Part shown: positions 6,335-14,646 of the stretch, in pieces
Layout: every line of letters starts with the position of its first letter
Position numbering within the stretch: position 1 is the stretch's first letter
Source: Angelakisella sp.
Lineage (GTDB): Bacteria; Bacillota; Clostridia; Oscillospirales; Ruminococcaceae
Direction: 5' to 3'
Assembly (NCBI GenBank): GCA_020024515.1
Contig: JAHHTR010000015.1
Coordinates: 1 to 31,266, forward strand
DNA: 31,266 nt
The notes under the pieces: generated by a model
Seen by the model: only the letters and a program-made list of their open reading frames with translations
What the model was told of the DNA's origin: nothing
Database searches by the model: none
Program-made: the position numbers and the translations under genes

Positions 6335-8965
6335 ATGTCAAGAGAATTAGATAAAGTCTATAATCCACAGGCAGCAGAAGGAAAAATATATGCCAACTGG
6401 ATAGAAAACAATTATTTTCATGCAGAAGTGGATTCAAAAAAGAAACCATATACAATAGTTATTCCACCACCAAACATAACAGGCAAACTACACATGGGGC
6501 ACGCACTTGATCAAACTTTGCAAGACTCTATTATTCGTTATAAGCGTATGCAAGGATACAGTGCACTATGGCTACCGGGAACTGACCACGCATCTATTGC
6601 AACTGAGGCAAAAATTGTTAATGCCATAAAAGAAGAAGGCTTGACAAAAGAAGGAATAGGCAGAGAAAAATTTCTGGAACGTGCTTGGGAATGGAAAGAA
6701 CAATATGGTGGAACAATAGTTGAGCAGCTTAAAAAACTTGGTTTTTCCTGTGACTGGGAACGCGAAAGATTTACACTTGATGAAGGCTGTAATAAAGCGG
6801 TTAACGAAGTTTTTGTACGTCTATATGAAAAAGGACTTATTTATCGTGGAGAAAGAATAATAAACTGGTGTCCACACTGTAAAACTTCTATTTCTGATGC
6901 AGAAGTTGAATACGAGGAGCAAGCAGGACATTTCTGGCACATTCGCTATCCTATTGTTGGCAGTGATGAATATATAGAAATCGCAACAACTCGCCCAGAA
7001 ACTCTACTTGGTGATACTGCTGTTGCTGTAAATCCTAATGACGAGAGATACAAACACCTAATAGGCAAAATGCTACTATTACCGCTTGTTAATCGTGAAA
7101 TACCAATTATTGCCGACGACTATGTTGATATTGAATTCGGTACAGGTTGTGTTAAAATTACACCTGCACATGATCCCAACGACTTTGAAGTAGGTTTAAG
7201 ACACAATTTACCTATAATAAACGTTATGAACGATGACGGTACAATTAACGACAAAGGTGGAATATATAGCGGACAAGATAGATACAAAGCACGTAAAAAT
7301 ATTGTAAGTGACCTTGAAAAAGGTGGTTTCCTTGTTCAAGTTAAAGACTACTCTCACAATGTAGGTACTTGCTACCGTTGTAGTTCAACTGTTGAGCCAC
7401 GTGTTTCAAAACAATGGTTTGTAAAAATGAAGACTCTTGCAGAGCCTGCTATTGAAGCAGTAAAAGAAGGCAAGACAAAGTTTATTCCAGAAAGATTTGA
7501 TAAAACATATTTTCACTGGATGGAAGGTATTCGTGACTGGTGTATATCACGTCAGTTGTGGTGGGGACACAGAATACCTGCTTACTACTGTGAAGATTGC
7601 GGTGAGCTTGTTGTTTCTCGCACAGCTGTTGATACTTGTCCAAAATGTGGTTCAAAACGTATGGTACAAGACCCTGATACCCTTGATACATGGTTCAGCT
7701 CTGCTCTATGGCCATTCTCAACACTTGGTTGGCCTGAAAAAACACCTGAGCTTGACTACTTCTACCCAACTGATACACTTGTTACAGGATATGATATAAT
7801 ATTCTTCTGGGTTGCTCGTATGATATTCTCAGCTATTGAGCATACAGGCGAAGTCCCATTCAATACAGTTCTTATTCATGGACTTGTTCGTGACGCACAA
7901 GGAAGAAAGATGAGTAAGAGTCTTGGTAATGGTATTGACCCACTCGAAATAATAGAAAAATATGGTGTCGATACTCTTAGATTTACACTTCTTACCGGTA
8001 ATGCTCCCGGAAATGATATGCGTTTCTCTGATGATAAAGTACTTGCAAGCCGTAACTTTGCAAATAAACTATGGAATGCAAGTAGATTTATACTTATGAA
8101 TCTGAGTGACGAAATAAAAGATACCAATCTACCGGAGACATTAACAACAGAAGACAAATGGGTTCTTACACTATATAATAATCTTATTCGTGAAGTTACA
8201 GAAAATATGGATAAATTTGAGCTTGGTATGGCTGTTCAAAAGCTATATGACTTTATTTGGGATATATTCTGTGATTGGTATATTGAAGTAACAAAAGCAA
8301 GACTAAATGCAGGTGGCGAAACAGCTATTAATGCTCAAAAAGTTCTTTGTTATATTATGAACAATACACTAAAATTATTACACCCATTTATGCCTTTCAT
8401 CACAGAAGAAATATGGCAAAATCTACCACACAGCGCAGAAGAAGGCAAAACAATTATGCTTGCTGACTTCCCTGTTTACAGTGATGAACTTAACTTTGAA
8501 AAAGAAAGCAAAGATTTCCAAAAAATTATAGATATGATAAAAGCAATAAGAAACTGCCGTTCAGAAATGAACATACCACCAAGCAAAAAAGCTAAACTGT
8601 TTATTGAAACAAATGAGCAAGATGTATTTGAAAACGGTAAACCTTTCTTTGAAAAACTTGCTTCTGCAAATGAAATTAATATTGCAAATGATTTTAATAT
8701 ACAAGGTGCTGTACAAGTAATCACAACATATGCACGCGCATTTATTCCTATGAATGAACTAATCGACAGAGAAAAGGAAATACAACGTTTACTGAAAGAA
8801 AAAGAGAAATGTCAAGAAGACATCGACTTTGTTAGCAAAAAACTGAATAATGAAGGCTTTGTTGCAAAAGCTCCAGCTAAACTAATTGAAGCTGAAAAAG
8901 CAAAACTTGACGGACATCTTGACAGAATGAAAAAGATCGTAGAAAGCATAGAAGCTTTAAATTAA
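6335..8965 (+). CDS. valS: Valyl-tRNA synthetase
   Basis: ValRS charges tRNA-Val with valine in the cytoplasm. The 876-residue product is the usual length. The class I HIGH motif is HMGH (53-56) within PPPNITGKLHMGH. The editing domain carries TTRPETLLGDTAVAVNP near 218-234. A zinc-ribbon-like CEDCG...CPKCG segment lies near 418-440. KMSKS is near 525-529. The C-terminal 65 residues are a heptad-rich arm typical of ValRS (rich in K and E, ending in IVESIEALN). AGGAGG precedes the ATG, and the T-box upstream specifies valine. folC follows 83 bases later in the same direction. Confidence 0.98.
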   Translation: MSRELDKVYNPQAAEGKIYANWIENNYFHAEVDSKKKPYTIVIPPPNITGKLHMGHALDQTLQDSIIRYKRMQGYSALWLPGTDHASIATEAKIVNAIKEEGLTKEGIGREKFLERAWEWKEQYGGTIVEQLKKLGFSCDWERERFTLDEGCNKAVNEVFVRLYEKGLIYRGERIINWCPHCKTSISDAEVEYEEQAGHFWHIRYPIVGSDEYIEIATTRPETLLGDTAVAVNPNDERYKHLIGKMLLLPLVNREIPIIADDYVDIEFGTGCVKITPAHDPNDFEVGLRHNLPIINVMNDDGTINDKGGIYSGQDRYKARKNIVSDLEKGGFLVQVKDYSHNVGTCYRCSSTVEPRVSKQWFVKMKTLAEPAIEAVKEGKTKFIPERFDKTYFHWMEGIRDWCISRQLWWGHRIPAYYCEDCGELVVSRTAVDTCPKCGSKRMVQDPDTLDTWFSSALWPFSTLGWPEKTPELDYFYPTDTLVTGYDIIFFWVARMIFSAIEHTGEVPFNTVLIHGLVRDAQGRKMSKSLGNGIDPLEIIEKYGVDTLRFTLLTGNAPGNDMRFSDDKVLASRNFANKLWNASRFILMNLSDEIKDTNLPETLTTEDKWVLTLYNNLIREVTENMDKFELGMAVQKLYDFIWDIFCDWYIEVTKARLNAGGETAINAQKVLCYIMNNTLKLLHPFMPFITEEIWQNLPHSAEEGKTIMLADFPVYSDELNFEKESKDFQKIIDMIKAIRNCRSEMNIPPSKKAKLFIETNEQDVFENGKPFFEKLASANEINIANDFNIQGAVQVITTYARAFIPMNELIDREKEIQRLLKEKEKCQEDIDFVSKKLNNEGFVAKAPAKLIEAEKAKLDGHLDRMKKIVESIEALN

Positions 8966-8973
8966 AATAATAA

Positions 8974-9026
8974 AGTGCTATTCATTATTAATGCAAAACA
9001 TTGCTGCAAAAATAATGGGTAGCACT
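8974..9026 (+). promoter_or_regulatory. Strong hairpin between valS and the folC ribosome site
   Basis: AGTGCTATTCATTATT (8974-8989) pairs over all 16 positions with AATAATGGGTAGCACT (9011-9026), 14 Watson-Crick and two G-U pairs, around a 21-base loop. No T-run follows, so it is not a standard terminator. It ends seven bases before GAGGAGG of folC. It could be an RNA-stability or processing element for the valS-folC transcript, or modulate folC translation. The pairing is clear; the role is unknown. Confidence 0.6.
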
Positions 9027-9048
9027 GTTATTGAGGAGGATTTTTATT

Positions 9049-10356
9049 TTGACATATAAGGAATCCATTGACTATATACATAGTTTACACCGTTTTGGCA
9101 GAAAGCCGGAACTTACAAGAATGAAAATGTTATTGGATAAATTGGGTAATCCTCAAAAAAATCTTAAATTTATTCATATTGCAGGTACAAATGGCAAAGG
9201 CTCTACTACAACAATGATAGGAAATATCCTTGATTCAGCGGGATATAAAACAGGCATATATACTTCACCTTTTATTCGTACATTTCGAGAGAGAATGTGT
9301 ATCGGTAGTAAAATGATAAGTGAAGAAGAACTTGCAGAAATAACAGAAATCGTAAAACACTATGCTGATATATTAAGTAAGGAATATGACTCCCCACGAG
9401 AATTTGAGGTAGTAACCGCAATAGCTATGCTGTATTTTTGTAAACAAAACTGTGATATTGTCGCACTCGAAGTTGGTTTGGGTGGTAGATTTGATGCTAC
9501 AAATGCTATTGATAGCCCACTGGCCTCTGTTATCTGTCCAATAGATTTTGACCATACAAGTTTACTTGGTAACACGTATTATGATATAGCAAAAGAAAAG
9601 TGCGGCATAATAAAAGAAAATTCATTGGTTATTTCGGCACCTAACCAACAAATTGATGCAAGAAATGTTATAGAGAGAACTTGTTCCGAAAAAAACTCAA
9701 TACTTACAATTCCTCAGCCACAACAAATAAAAATTATTAATCAGACAATAGATTATACAGAATTTTTATATCATGGTATTAAGTTTAAAACACATCTTTT
9801 GGGTGAACACCAATTACAAAATGCTATTACAGCTATTGATACAATACTTTGTGTAGGTGCCAATAACAAACTAAATGTACGTATTAGAGACATTCAAAAC
9901 GGTATTGAAAAAACAAGAATGGCTGCAAGAATAGAAATTATCAATAAAAATCCGCTTATAATAATTGATGGTTCTCATAATGTACATGGTGTAAAAGCCC
10001 TTGATAAAACGTTAAAATTTATTGGAAGCTACCTTGCTAAAAAGATGAAAAAAGCTGAGTGGGAAATTAATATAACTGCTATTGTAGGTATGATGAAAGA
10101 TAAAGATTGTTCGCAAGCTATTGATATAATACTTCCATATTGCAAAAATATTATCGTGACAGCGCCCGATATTCCACGTGCGTTGGCGCCTATTGATATG
10201 AAAAAACTTGCGAAAAATTACAGTGATAATATTATAGTTGCTAATACTTCTGGAGAGGCATTTATTCAGGCACAAAAAACAAAGTCTGATATTATATTAA
10301 TATTTGGTTCGCTGTATCTAGCATCAGAAATACGTAATTTTTTAGAATTGGAATAA
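9049..10356 (+). CDS. folC: Folylpolyglutamate synthase / dihydrofolate synthase
   Basis: FolC adds glutamate to dihydropteroate and to reduced folates, using ATP. I chose the TTG at 9049, ten bases after GAGGAGG (9033-9039). An upstream TTG at 9031 overlaps that site and is improbable. The resulting 435-residue protein starts MTYKESIDYI, as family members do. It has the ATP loop GTNGKGS at 46-52, then TSPFIRTFRERM, and a LEVGLGGRFDATN segment typical of Mur-ligase-like FolC. DGSHNVHG occurs in the C-terminal domain. The gene follows valS, a common pairing in Firmicutes, and a strong hairpin stands in the gap. Confidence 0.95.
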   Translation: MTYKESIDYIHSLHRFGRKPELTRMKMLLDKLGNPQKNLKFIHIAGTNGKGSTTTMIGNILDSAGYKTGIYTSPFIRTFRERMCIGSKMISEEELAEITEIVKHYADILSKEYDSPREFEVVTAIAMLYFCKQNCDIVALEVGLGGRFDATNAIDSPLASVICPIDFDHTSLLGNTYYDIAKEKCGIIKENSLVISAPNQQIDARNVIERTCSEKNSILTIPQPQQIKIINQTIDYTEFLYHGIKFKTHLLGEHQLQNAITAIDTILCVGANNKLNVRIRDIQNGIEKTRMAARIEIINKNPLIIIDGSHNVHGVKALDKTLKFIGSYLAKKMKKAEWEINITAIVGMMKDKDCSQAIDIILPYCKNIIVTAPDIPRALAPIDMKKLAKNYSDNIIVANTSGEAFIQAQKTKSDIILIFGSLYLASEIRNFLELE

Positions 10357-10476
10357 TATTATTATCAATTTTTAAATATTTAATATTAATTTAATGGTTT
10401 ATTTATAAAATAATGATACAATAATCAATTGTTTGAGTGCAACAATTTAGTAAATAGATAGTGAGGTAAATATTTA

Positions 10477-11865
10477 ATGAATACCAATGTTTTAATTATT
10501 GGTGCAGGTCCTGCTGGAATTTTCACTGCACTTGAAATGGTAAAAAACAAGACTAATAAAAAAATTGTTTTAGTTGAAAAAGGTCAACCAATAGAAAAAA
10601 GACATTGCCCAAAAGATAAAACAAAAAATTGTGTAAATTGTAAACCATATTGCCACATAACAACAGGTTTCTCCGGTGCCGGTGCATTTTCTGACGGTAA
10701 ACTATCATTAAGTTATGAAGTTGGCGGTGACTTGCCTGAATTAATAGGTGTAAATATTGCGGAAGAAACTATTGACTACACAGATAAAATATACCTTGAA
10801 TTTGGTGCTGATGAAAAAGTTGAAGGTGTTGGCAACAAAAAAGAGATAAAAGATATAAGAACAAAAGCTATTCAGGCAGGACTGAAACTTGTAGATTGTC
10901 CTATACGTCATTTGGGTACAGAAAAAGCACAAGAGATTTATTTTGAAATTGAAAAATACTTACAAAACAATGGTGTTGAACTAATATTTGGATATGAATG
11001 TACTGATGTTATTGTAGAAAACAATAAATGTACAGGTGCATATTTGAGTAATGGTAAAGAGGAAATAACAGTTAATGCTGACAAAGTTGTAATAGCAACA
11101 GGTAGACGTGGTGCTGACTGGCTTGAAACTATCTGCGAAAAACATAATGTTGAACACGCACCCGGCACTGTTGATATTGGTGTTCGTGTAGAAGTTCGTA
11201 ACGAAATTATGGAATATGTAAATGATGTTCTATATGAATCAAAATTAGTTGGCTATCCCCTACCATTCAAAAATAAAGTCAGAACTTTCTGTCAAAATCC
11301 GGGTGGATTTGTAAGTCAAGAAAACTATGACAATAATCTTGCAGTTGTTAACGGACATTCTTATAAAGAATTAAAATCAGATAACACTAATCTATCAATA
11401 CTATGTTCACATAACTTTACTCACCCATTCAATCAACCTATTGCTTATGCAAAAAAAGTTGGTGAGCTTACTAATATGTTGGGTGCAGGTCACATACTTG
11501 TACAACGTTTTGGTGATATTTTGGACGGTAAACGTACTTGGGAAAAAGAACTTGCACGTTCAAATATAAAACCAACATTACCTGATGCTGTTGCAGGTGA
11601 TATAACTGCTGCTATGCCATATCGTGCTATGATTAATATTATAAACTTTATGAAGGCGGTAGACCATGTTGTACCTGGTTTTGCAGCAACAGAAACATTA
11701 TTGTATTCTCCTGAACTTAAATTTTACAGTAACCGCATAAAAATGGATAACAAATTCAATACAAATATTGAAAATCTACACTGTTTAGGTGATTCCAGTG
11801 GTTGGACAAGAGGACTTATGATGGCATCTGTTATGGGTGTTCTAATGGGTAGAGAACTTATCTAA
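10477..11865 (+). CDS. FAD-dependent oxidoreductase of unknown substrate
   Basis: The 462-residue protein begins with a Rossmann FAD-binding motif GAGPAG (9-14), and an acidic residue after IVLVEKG closes the ADP-binding fold. CPKDKTKNCVNCKPYC (about 45-60) is followed by TGFSGAGAFSDGKLSL, and VVIATGRRGADW lies in the middle. A C-terminal GDSSGWTRGLMMASVMG would contact FAD. This arrangement is that of the widespread uncharacterised FAD-dependent dehydrogenases grouped as COG2509. The cysteines could hold a metal or act in redox, but this is not known. The gene follows folC by 120 bases and is stopped by the hairpin at 12000. Confidence 0.85.
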   Translation: MNTNVLIIGAGPAGIFTALEMVKNKTNKKIVLVEKGQPIEKRHCPKDKTKNCVNCKPYCHITTGFSGAGAFSDGKLSLSYEVGGDLPELIGVNIAEETIDYTDKIYLEFGADEKVEGVGNKKEIKDIRTKAIQAGLKLVDCPIRHLGTEKAQEIYFEIEKYLQNNGVELIFGYECTDVIVENNKCTGAYLSNGKEEITVNADKVVIATGRRGADWLETICEKHNVEHAPGTVDIGVRVEVRNEIMEYVNDVLYESKLVGYPLPFKNKVRTFCQNPGGFVSQENYDNNLAVVNGHSYKELKSDNTNLSILCSHNFTHPFNQPIAYAKKVGELTNMLGAGHILVQRFGDILDGKRTWEKELARSNIKPTLPDAVAGDITAAMPYRAMINIINFMKAVDHVVPGFAATETLLYSPELKFYSNRIKMDNKFNTNIENLHCLGDSSGWTRGLMMASVMGVLMGRELI

Positions 11866-11887
11866 ACACAAAGACATATTATATCAA

Positions 11888-11971
11888 AACCACCCGTTGA
11901 ACGAATGGTTTGCTCTGACCCTATAAGGGTCTATTACCTGTGGTAGCACCTTAAAAGGTGCACCGAATGGT
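11888..11971. repeat. Cluster of short palindromes at the IS200 3' side
   Basis: Three hairpins occur in a row. AACCA (11888-11892) pairs with TGGTT (11906-11910) with CGTT/AACG inside and a CC/AA mismatch. GACCC (11917-11921) pairs with GGGTC (11927-11931). GCACC (11946-11950) pairs with GGTGC (11957-11961). CGAATGGT appears twice (11902-11909 and 11964-11971). This may be the transposon end recognised as single-stranded DNA, or a structured RNA. Confidence 0.55.
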
Positions 11972-11999
11972 CTGACAATCACACTGTTTTTACTGGTTT

Positions 12000-12022
12000 G
12001 CCCCCTACTCGGGGGCTTTTTT
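12000..12022 (+). terminator. Intrinsic terminator after the FAD oxidoreductase
   Basis: GCCCCC (12000-12005) pairs with GGGGGC (12011-12016) around TACTC, followed by six T. It points in the plus direction and would end the transcript from the gene at 10477. It may belong to the mobile element rather than to the host gene. Confidence 0.75.
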
Positions 12023-12027
12023 ATACC

Positions 12028-12492
12028 TTATTTTTTCTTGCTATCCGTAAACGGGTCTACAAATTCTTTCAGACTTAATTGGTCACTCATTATATCATCT
12101 TGTAGTTGATTTTTTATATATTCTTTTATTGCTGTTTCATACTTTCCCACTGTATCTACATAATATCCTCTTGCCCGAAAATGTCTGTTTCCATATTTAT
12201 ATTTTAAATTTGTATGTCTGTCAAATATCATCAGACTGCTTTTACTCTTTAAATATCCCATAAACTGTGATACACTCAAATGCGGTGGTATCGATACAAG
12301 CATATGTATATGGTCTTTACAACACTCTGCTTCTATTATTTCTGCTTTTTTCACACAACTCCCTTAATATTTTTCCTATATCTCTTTTTATTTCTCCATA
12401 TATTGCTTGTCTTCTGTATTTTGGTGCAAAGACTATATGATATTTGCATTTTCAACTTGAATGTGATAAACTATTTATGTCTTGTATGACAT
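12028..12492 (-). pseudogene. IS200-type TnpA transposase, two indels and a nonsense codon
   Basis: TnpA is the HUH single-strand transposase of IS200/IS605 elements. The ATG at 12492-12490 follows AGGAGG and opens MSYK, but the frame then stops. The matching continuation in another frame reads INSLSHSS, a TGA where tryptophan is expected, then KCKYHIVFAPKYRRQ up to LCE. At an A-run (complement of 12346-12351) the frame must change again to reach AEIIEA, the HIH metal motif, and the C-terminal EYIKNQ with the catalytic tyrosine. One base lost and one gained restore the original frame. The start-to-stop span is exactly 155 codons, about full length. It cannot be translated normally. Confidence 0.85.
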
Positions 12493-12550
12493 ATCCTCCT
12501 ATGATTTTTATTTTGGTTGCCGGACCATTTTCATTTTATCATAAGAGGAT
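12493..12550 (-). promoter_or_regulatory. Leader hairpin sequestering the tnpA ribosome site
   Basis: Plus-strand ATCCTCCTATGAT (12493-12505) pairs with ATCATAAGAGGAT (12538-12550), with one G-U pair in the RNA. An inner TGGT/ACCA helix lies near the loop. In tnpA mRNA this covers the AGGAGG. IS200 is known to repress its transposase with such a 5' leader stem. Confidence 0.6.
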
Positions 12551-12581
12551 TATCTTTTTTTACTATAAGTATTTTTTCTTA

Positions 12582-12607
12582 CCCCCACTTGAACTGGGGG
12601 ATTTTTT
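12582..12607 (+). terminator. GC-rich hairpin with T-run at the IS200 5' side
   Basis: CCCCCA (12582-12587) pairs with TGGGGG (12595-12600), followed by ATTTTTT in the plus direction. It would stop plus-strand transcripts from running antisense into rseP. It resembles the hairpins found near IS200 ends. Confidence 0.55.
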
Positions 12608-12629
12608 ATGCCTTTTCGGCGCTAATAAA

Positions 12630-12665
12630 AATTCACACATTTGATTAATTTCAAATGTGGGAATT
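12630..12665 (-). terminator. Terminator of the pyrH-rseP operon
   Basis: CACATTTGA (12636-12644) pairs with TCAAATGTG (12651-12659). The outer AATTC/GAATT pairs across one A-G mismatch. On the minus strand the stem is followed by ATTTTTATT. It begins 13 bases after the rseP stop. Confidence 0.7.
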
Positions 12666-12677
12666 AATTTTATTATT

Positions 12678-13712
12678 CTATTTAAATAAATATATAATAT
12701 CTTTTATGGTAATTACAGCGATTAAGCCTAATAATAATACCATTCCTGTTGCATGTACATAAGCCTCGTATTTTTGTGGTACAGGCTTACGGAATATGAT
12801 TTCTATTAATAAGAAAAACAGTCTGCCACCATCTAGTGCAGGTATTGGCAATAGATTGAATACACCAACATTTAAGGTTATAAATGCAAGTAAAGAAAAA
12901 AGTGACGACCAACCGATTTTTGACGCTTGACTGACTATTTCAGCTGTTCCAACAGGACCTGATATTTCTTTTAAACCATATCTACCTGTTATTATATCAA
13001 AAAGCGAAAACCAAACTTGTTTTATTACTGATATTGTCCAGTTAAACGCATAATCAAAAGTTTTGAAGAAACTATTTTGAACGCCCAAGAATATCATATC
13101 CAATTTTACAATTTGTCTACCATTTTCGTGATCTTCCAGTGTAAATGGAATAGACTCAATAGTCATTTTCTCGTTATCTCTTAAAACAGTTACATCAATT
13201 ACACCATCTTCATCACGCAATAGCTGAAAAACAACATCATTGTATGATGATGTTCTGTTGCCATTGACGGTTAAAATTTTATCTTGTGGTTTTAGATACT
13301 CAGAAATTGATGAATTTTCTTCAACTTTTAGTATTTGATTTGTTCCCAAAACGTCCATATTAAAAGTTAGACCAAGTATTATAAAAAAACCAAAAATTAT
13401 ATTCATTCCCGCACCGGCAGAAAGTATCAAAAATTTTTGCCAAGGCTTTTTATCACAGAAAGCTCTACCGTCAAGCTTTTTTGTTTCATCTGTCTCTCCG
13501 TCTTCACCGTCCATTGCAACATATCCGCCTATTGGTAACAAACGTATACTGTACATCGTTTCATTTTTTTGTTTACTGAATAATTTTGGTCCCATACCAA
13601 AAGAAAACTCATTTACACGAACATCAAATAGTTTCGCAAAAATAAAATGTCCCAATTCATGCAAATTAATAATAATACCAAACATTAAAAGAGTTAGTAT
13701 GACTGTTTTCAA
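12678..13712 (-). CDS. rseP: Site-2 membrane metalloprotease RseP/RasP
   Basis: This intramembrane zinc protease cleaves membrane-bound regulators and leftover signal peptides. The 344-residue product has the HELGH zinc motif at residues 18-22 in the first membrane helix. A single PDZ domain lies at about 110-190 (ILTVNGNRTSSYNDV), with the third zinc ligand motif LPIPALDGGRL near 288-298 and a final membrane helix. It is the last gene of the pyrH-frr-uppS-cdsA cluster. dxr, which often precedes rseP in Clostridia, is missing: only 37 bases separate it from cdsA. Confidence 0.95.
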   Translation of the reverse strand: MKTVILTLLMFGIIINLHELGHFIFAKLFDVRVNEFSFGMGPKLFSKQKNETMYSIRLLPIGGYVAMDGEDGETDETKKLDGRAFCDKKPWQKFLILSAGAGMNIIFGFFIILGLTFNMDVLGTNQILKVEENSSISEYLKPQDKILTVNGNRTSSYNDVVFQLLRDEDGVIDVTVLRDNEKMTIESIPFTLEDHENGRQIVKLDMIFLGVQNSFFKTFDYAFNWTISVIKQVWFSLFDIITGRYGLKEISGPVGTAEIVSQASKIGWSSLFSLLAFITLNVGVFNLLPIPALDGGRLFFLLIEIIFRKPVPQKYEAYVHATGMVLLLGLIAVITIKDIIYLFK

Positions 13713-13749
13713 ATAAATATCACCTTTCTATCATTATTATGAAGTTGAA

Positions 13750-14604
13750 TTAGTGTATGAATGGTAACATATTGAATATCACATATATATATGGCATTAT
13801 AAATAGTACACTATCAAATCTGTCCATTACACCACCATGTCCCGGAAATAAATTTCCATAGTCTTTAATATTTGTTTGTCTCTTTATTATTGACGCTGAT
13901 AAATCACCTAAAACACCCATTAAAGACAAAAATGGAGTTAAAAGAACAATTCTCAATACATCAACTTTTATACCGTTATTTAAAATGTAGCTAAAAGGAG
14001 CAAAATTATTGCATACAGTAATAAAAGTATATGAAACTGCCAAATTTCCAAGTATAGACACAACTATTCCACCAATAAGTCCTTCTATTGTTTTTTTGGG
14101 GCTTACGTGTGGACATAATTTATGCTTACCGCACAATGTACCTGTAAAATATGCTCCCGCATCGCTCCACCAAGCCGAACCCAAGCCAATAAGAAGATAG
14201 AATAAAGCATTTTGTGCATTGGATTTATACTTAATAATAACAAATATAGAAAAAATAATTCCTATAAAAAATGACACAGCTAGTCCATAAAACATTTTTT
14301 CAATAGGAAATGTTTCAAGCTTATTTAGCATATAAACAAAGCAGAATGTTATGTAAATAAGTGTTACTATTAAAAATACATTCTTTGGAAAATATATTGT
14401 ACTGAATATTACACAATATGTATATATTAATGTACTTATGCTAAATAATTTATATTTTGTCAGTTTCATTGCTTTTAATAACTCAAAAACAGCTATTGAC
14501 GCAAAGATTGCAATCATAATATCAGCTATAATTGTATTATAAAAGACAAAAAAAACACCTAATACCATCAATCCAACAATGGCAGTTATTATTCTCTGTT
14601 TCAT
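13750..14604 (-). CDS. cdsA: Phosphatidate cytidylyltransferase
   Basis: CdsA makes CDP-diacylglycerol from phosphatidic acid and CTP, the branch point for membrane phospholipids. The 284-residue protein is almost entirely membrane helices. It ends with the CDS signature SxxKR followed by KD, PGHGG and DRFDS (SIIKRQTNIKDYGNLFPGHG and the next residues), near residues 238-268. GAGAGAGG precedes the ATG. It lies between uppS and rseP as in most Firmicutes. Confidence 0.95.
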   Translation of the reverse strand: MKQRIITAIVGLMVLGVFFVFYNTIIADIMIAIFASIAVFELLKAMKLTKYKLFSISTLIYTYCVIFSTIYFPKNVFLIVTLIYITFCFVYMLNKLETFPIEKMFYGLAVSFFIGIIFSIFVIIKYKSNAQNALFYLLIGLGSAWWSDAGAYFTGTLCGKHKLCPHVSPKKTIEGLIGGIVVSILGNLAVSYTFITVCNNFAPFSYILNNGIKVDVLRIVLLTPFLSLMGVLGDLSASIIKRQTNIKDYGNLFPGHGGVMDRFDSVLFIMPYIYVIFNMLPFIH

Positions 14605-14646
14605 TTCTAACCTCTCTCTTGATTTGATATAATTTTTATAAAAAAT

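Larger units (their letters stand above)
11886..12620 (-). mobile_element. IS200/IS605-type element, tnpA only, decayed
   Basis: A broken IS200-type tnpA on the minus strand is flanked by structured DNA: several short hairpins at 11888-12016 on its 3' side and a leader hairpin plus a GC-rich hairpin at 12493-12607 on its 5' side. IS200 elements have no terminal inverted repeats and make no target duplication; they use hairpins near each end instead. The limits given are approximate. No tnpB gene is present. Confidence 0.6.

Noticed and set aside
12346..12354. Programmed frameshift at the A-run in tnpA
   Set aside because: The zero-frame phasing would need a +1 or -2 shift, not the usual -1 slip, and a nonsense codon and another indel lie upstream.
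4592..12457. TGA codons at or near tryptophan positions in two transposase remnants, hinting at TGA read as tryptophan
   Set aside because: valS and other intact genes use TGG for tryptophan and several end in TGA, and both remnants carry other damage. G-to-A decay explains them.
12280..12644. Small plus-strand open frames over the IS200 region
   Set aside because: They are antisense to tnpA and its leader, low in complexity and without ribosome sites.
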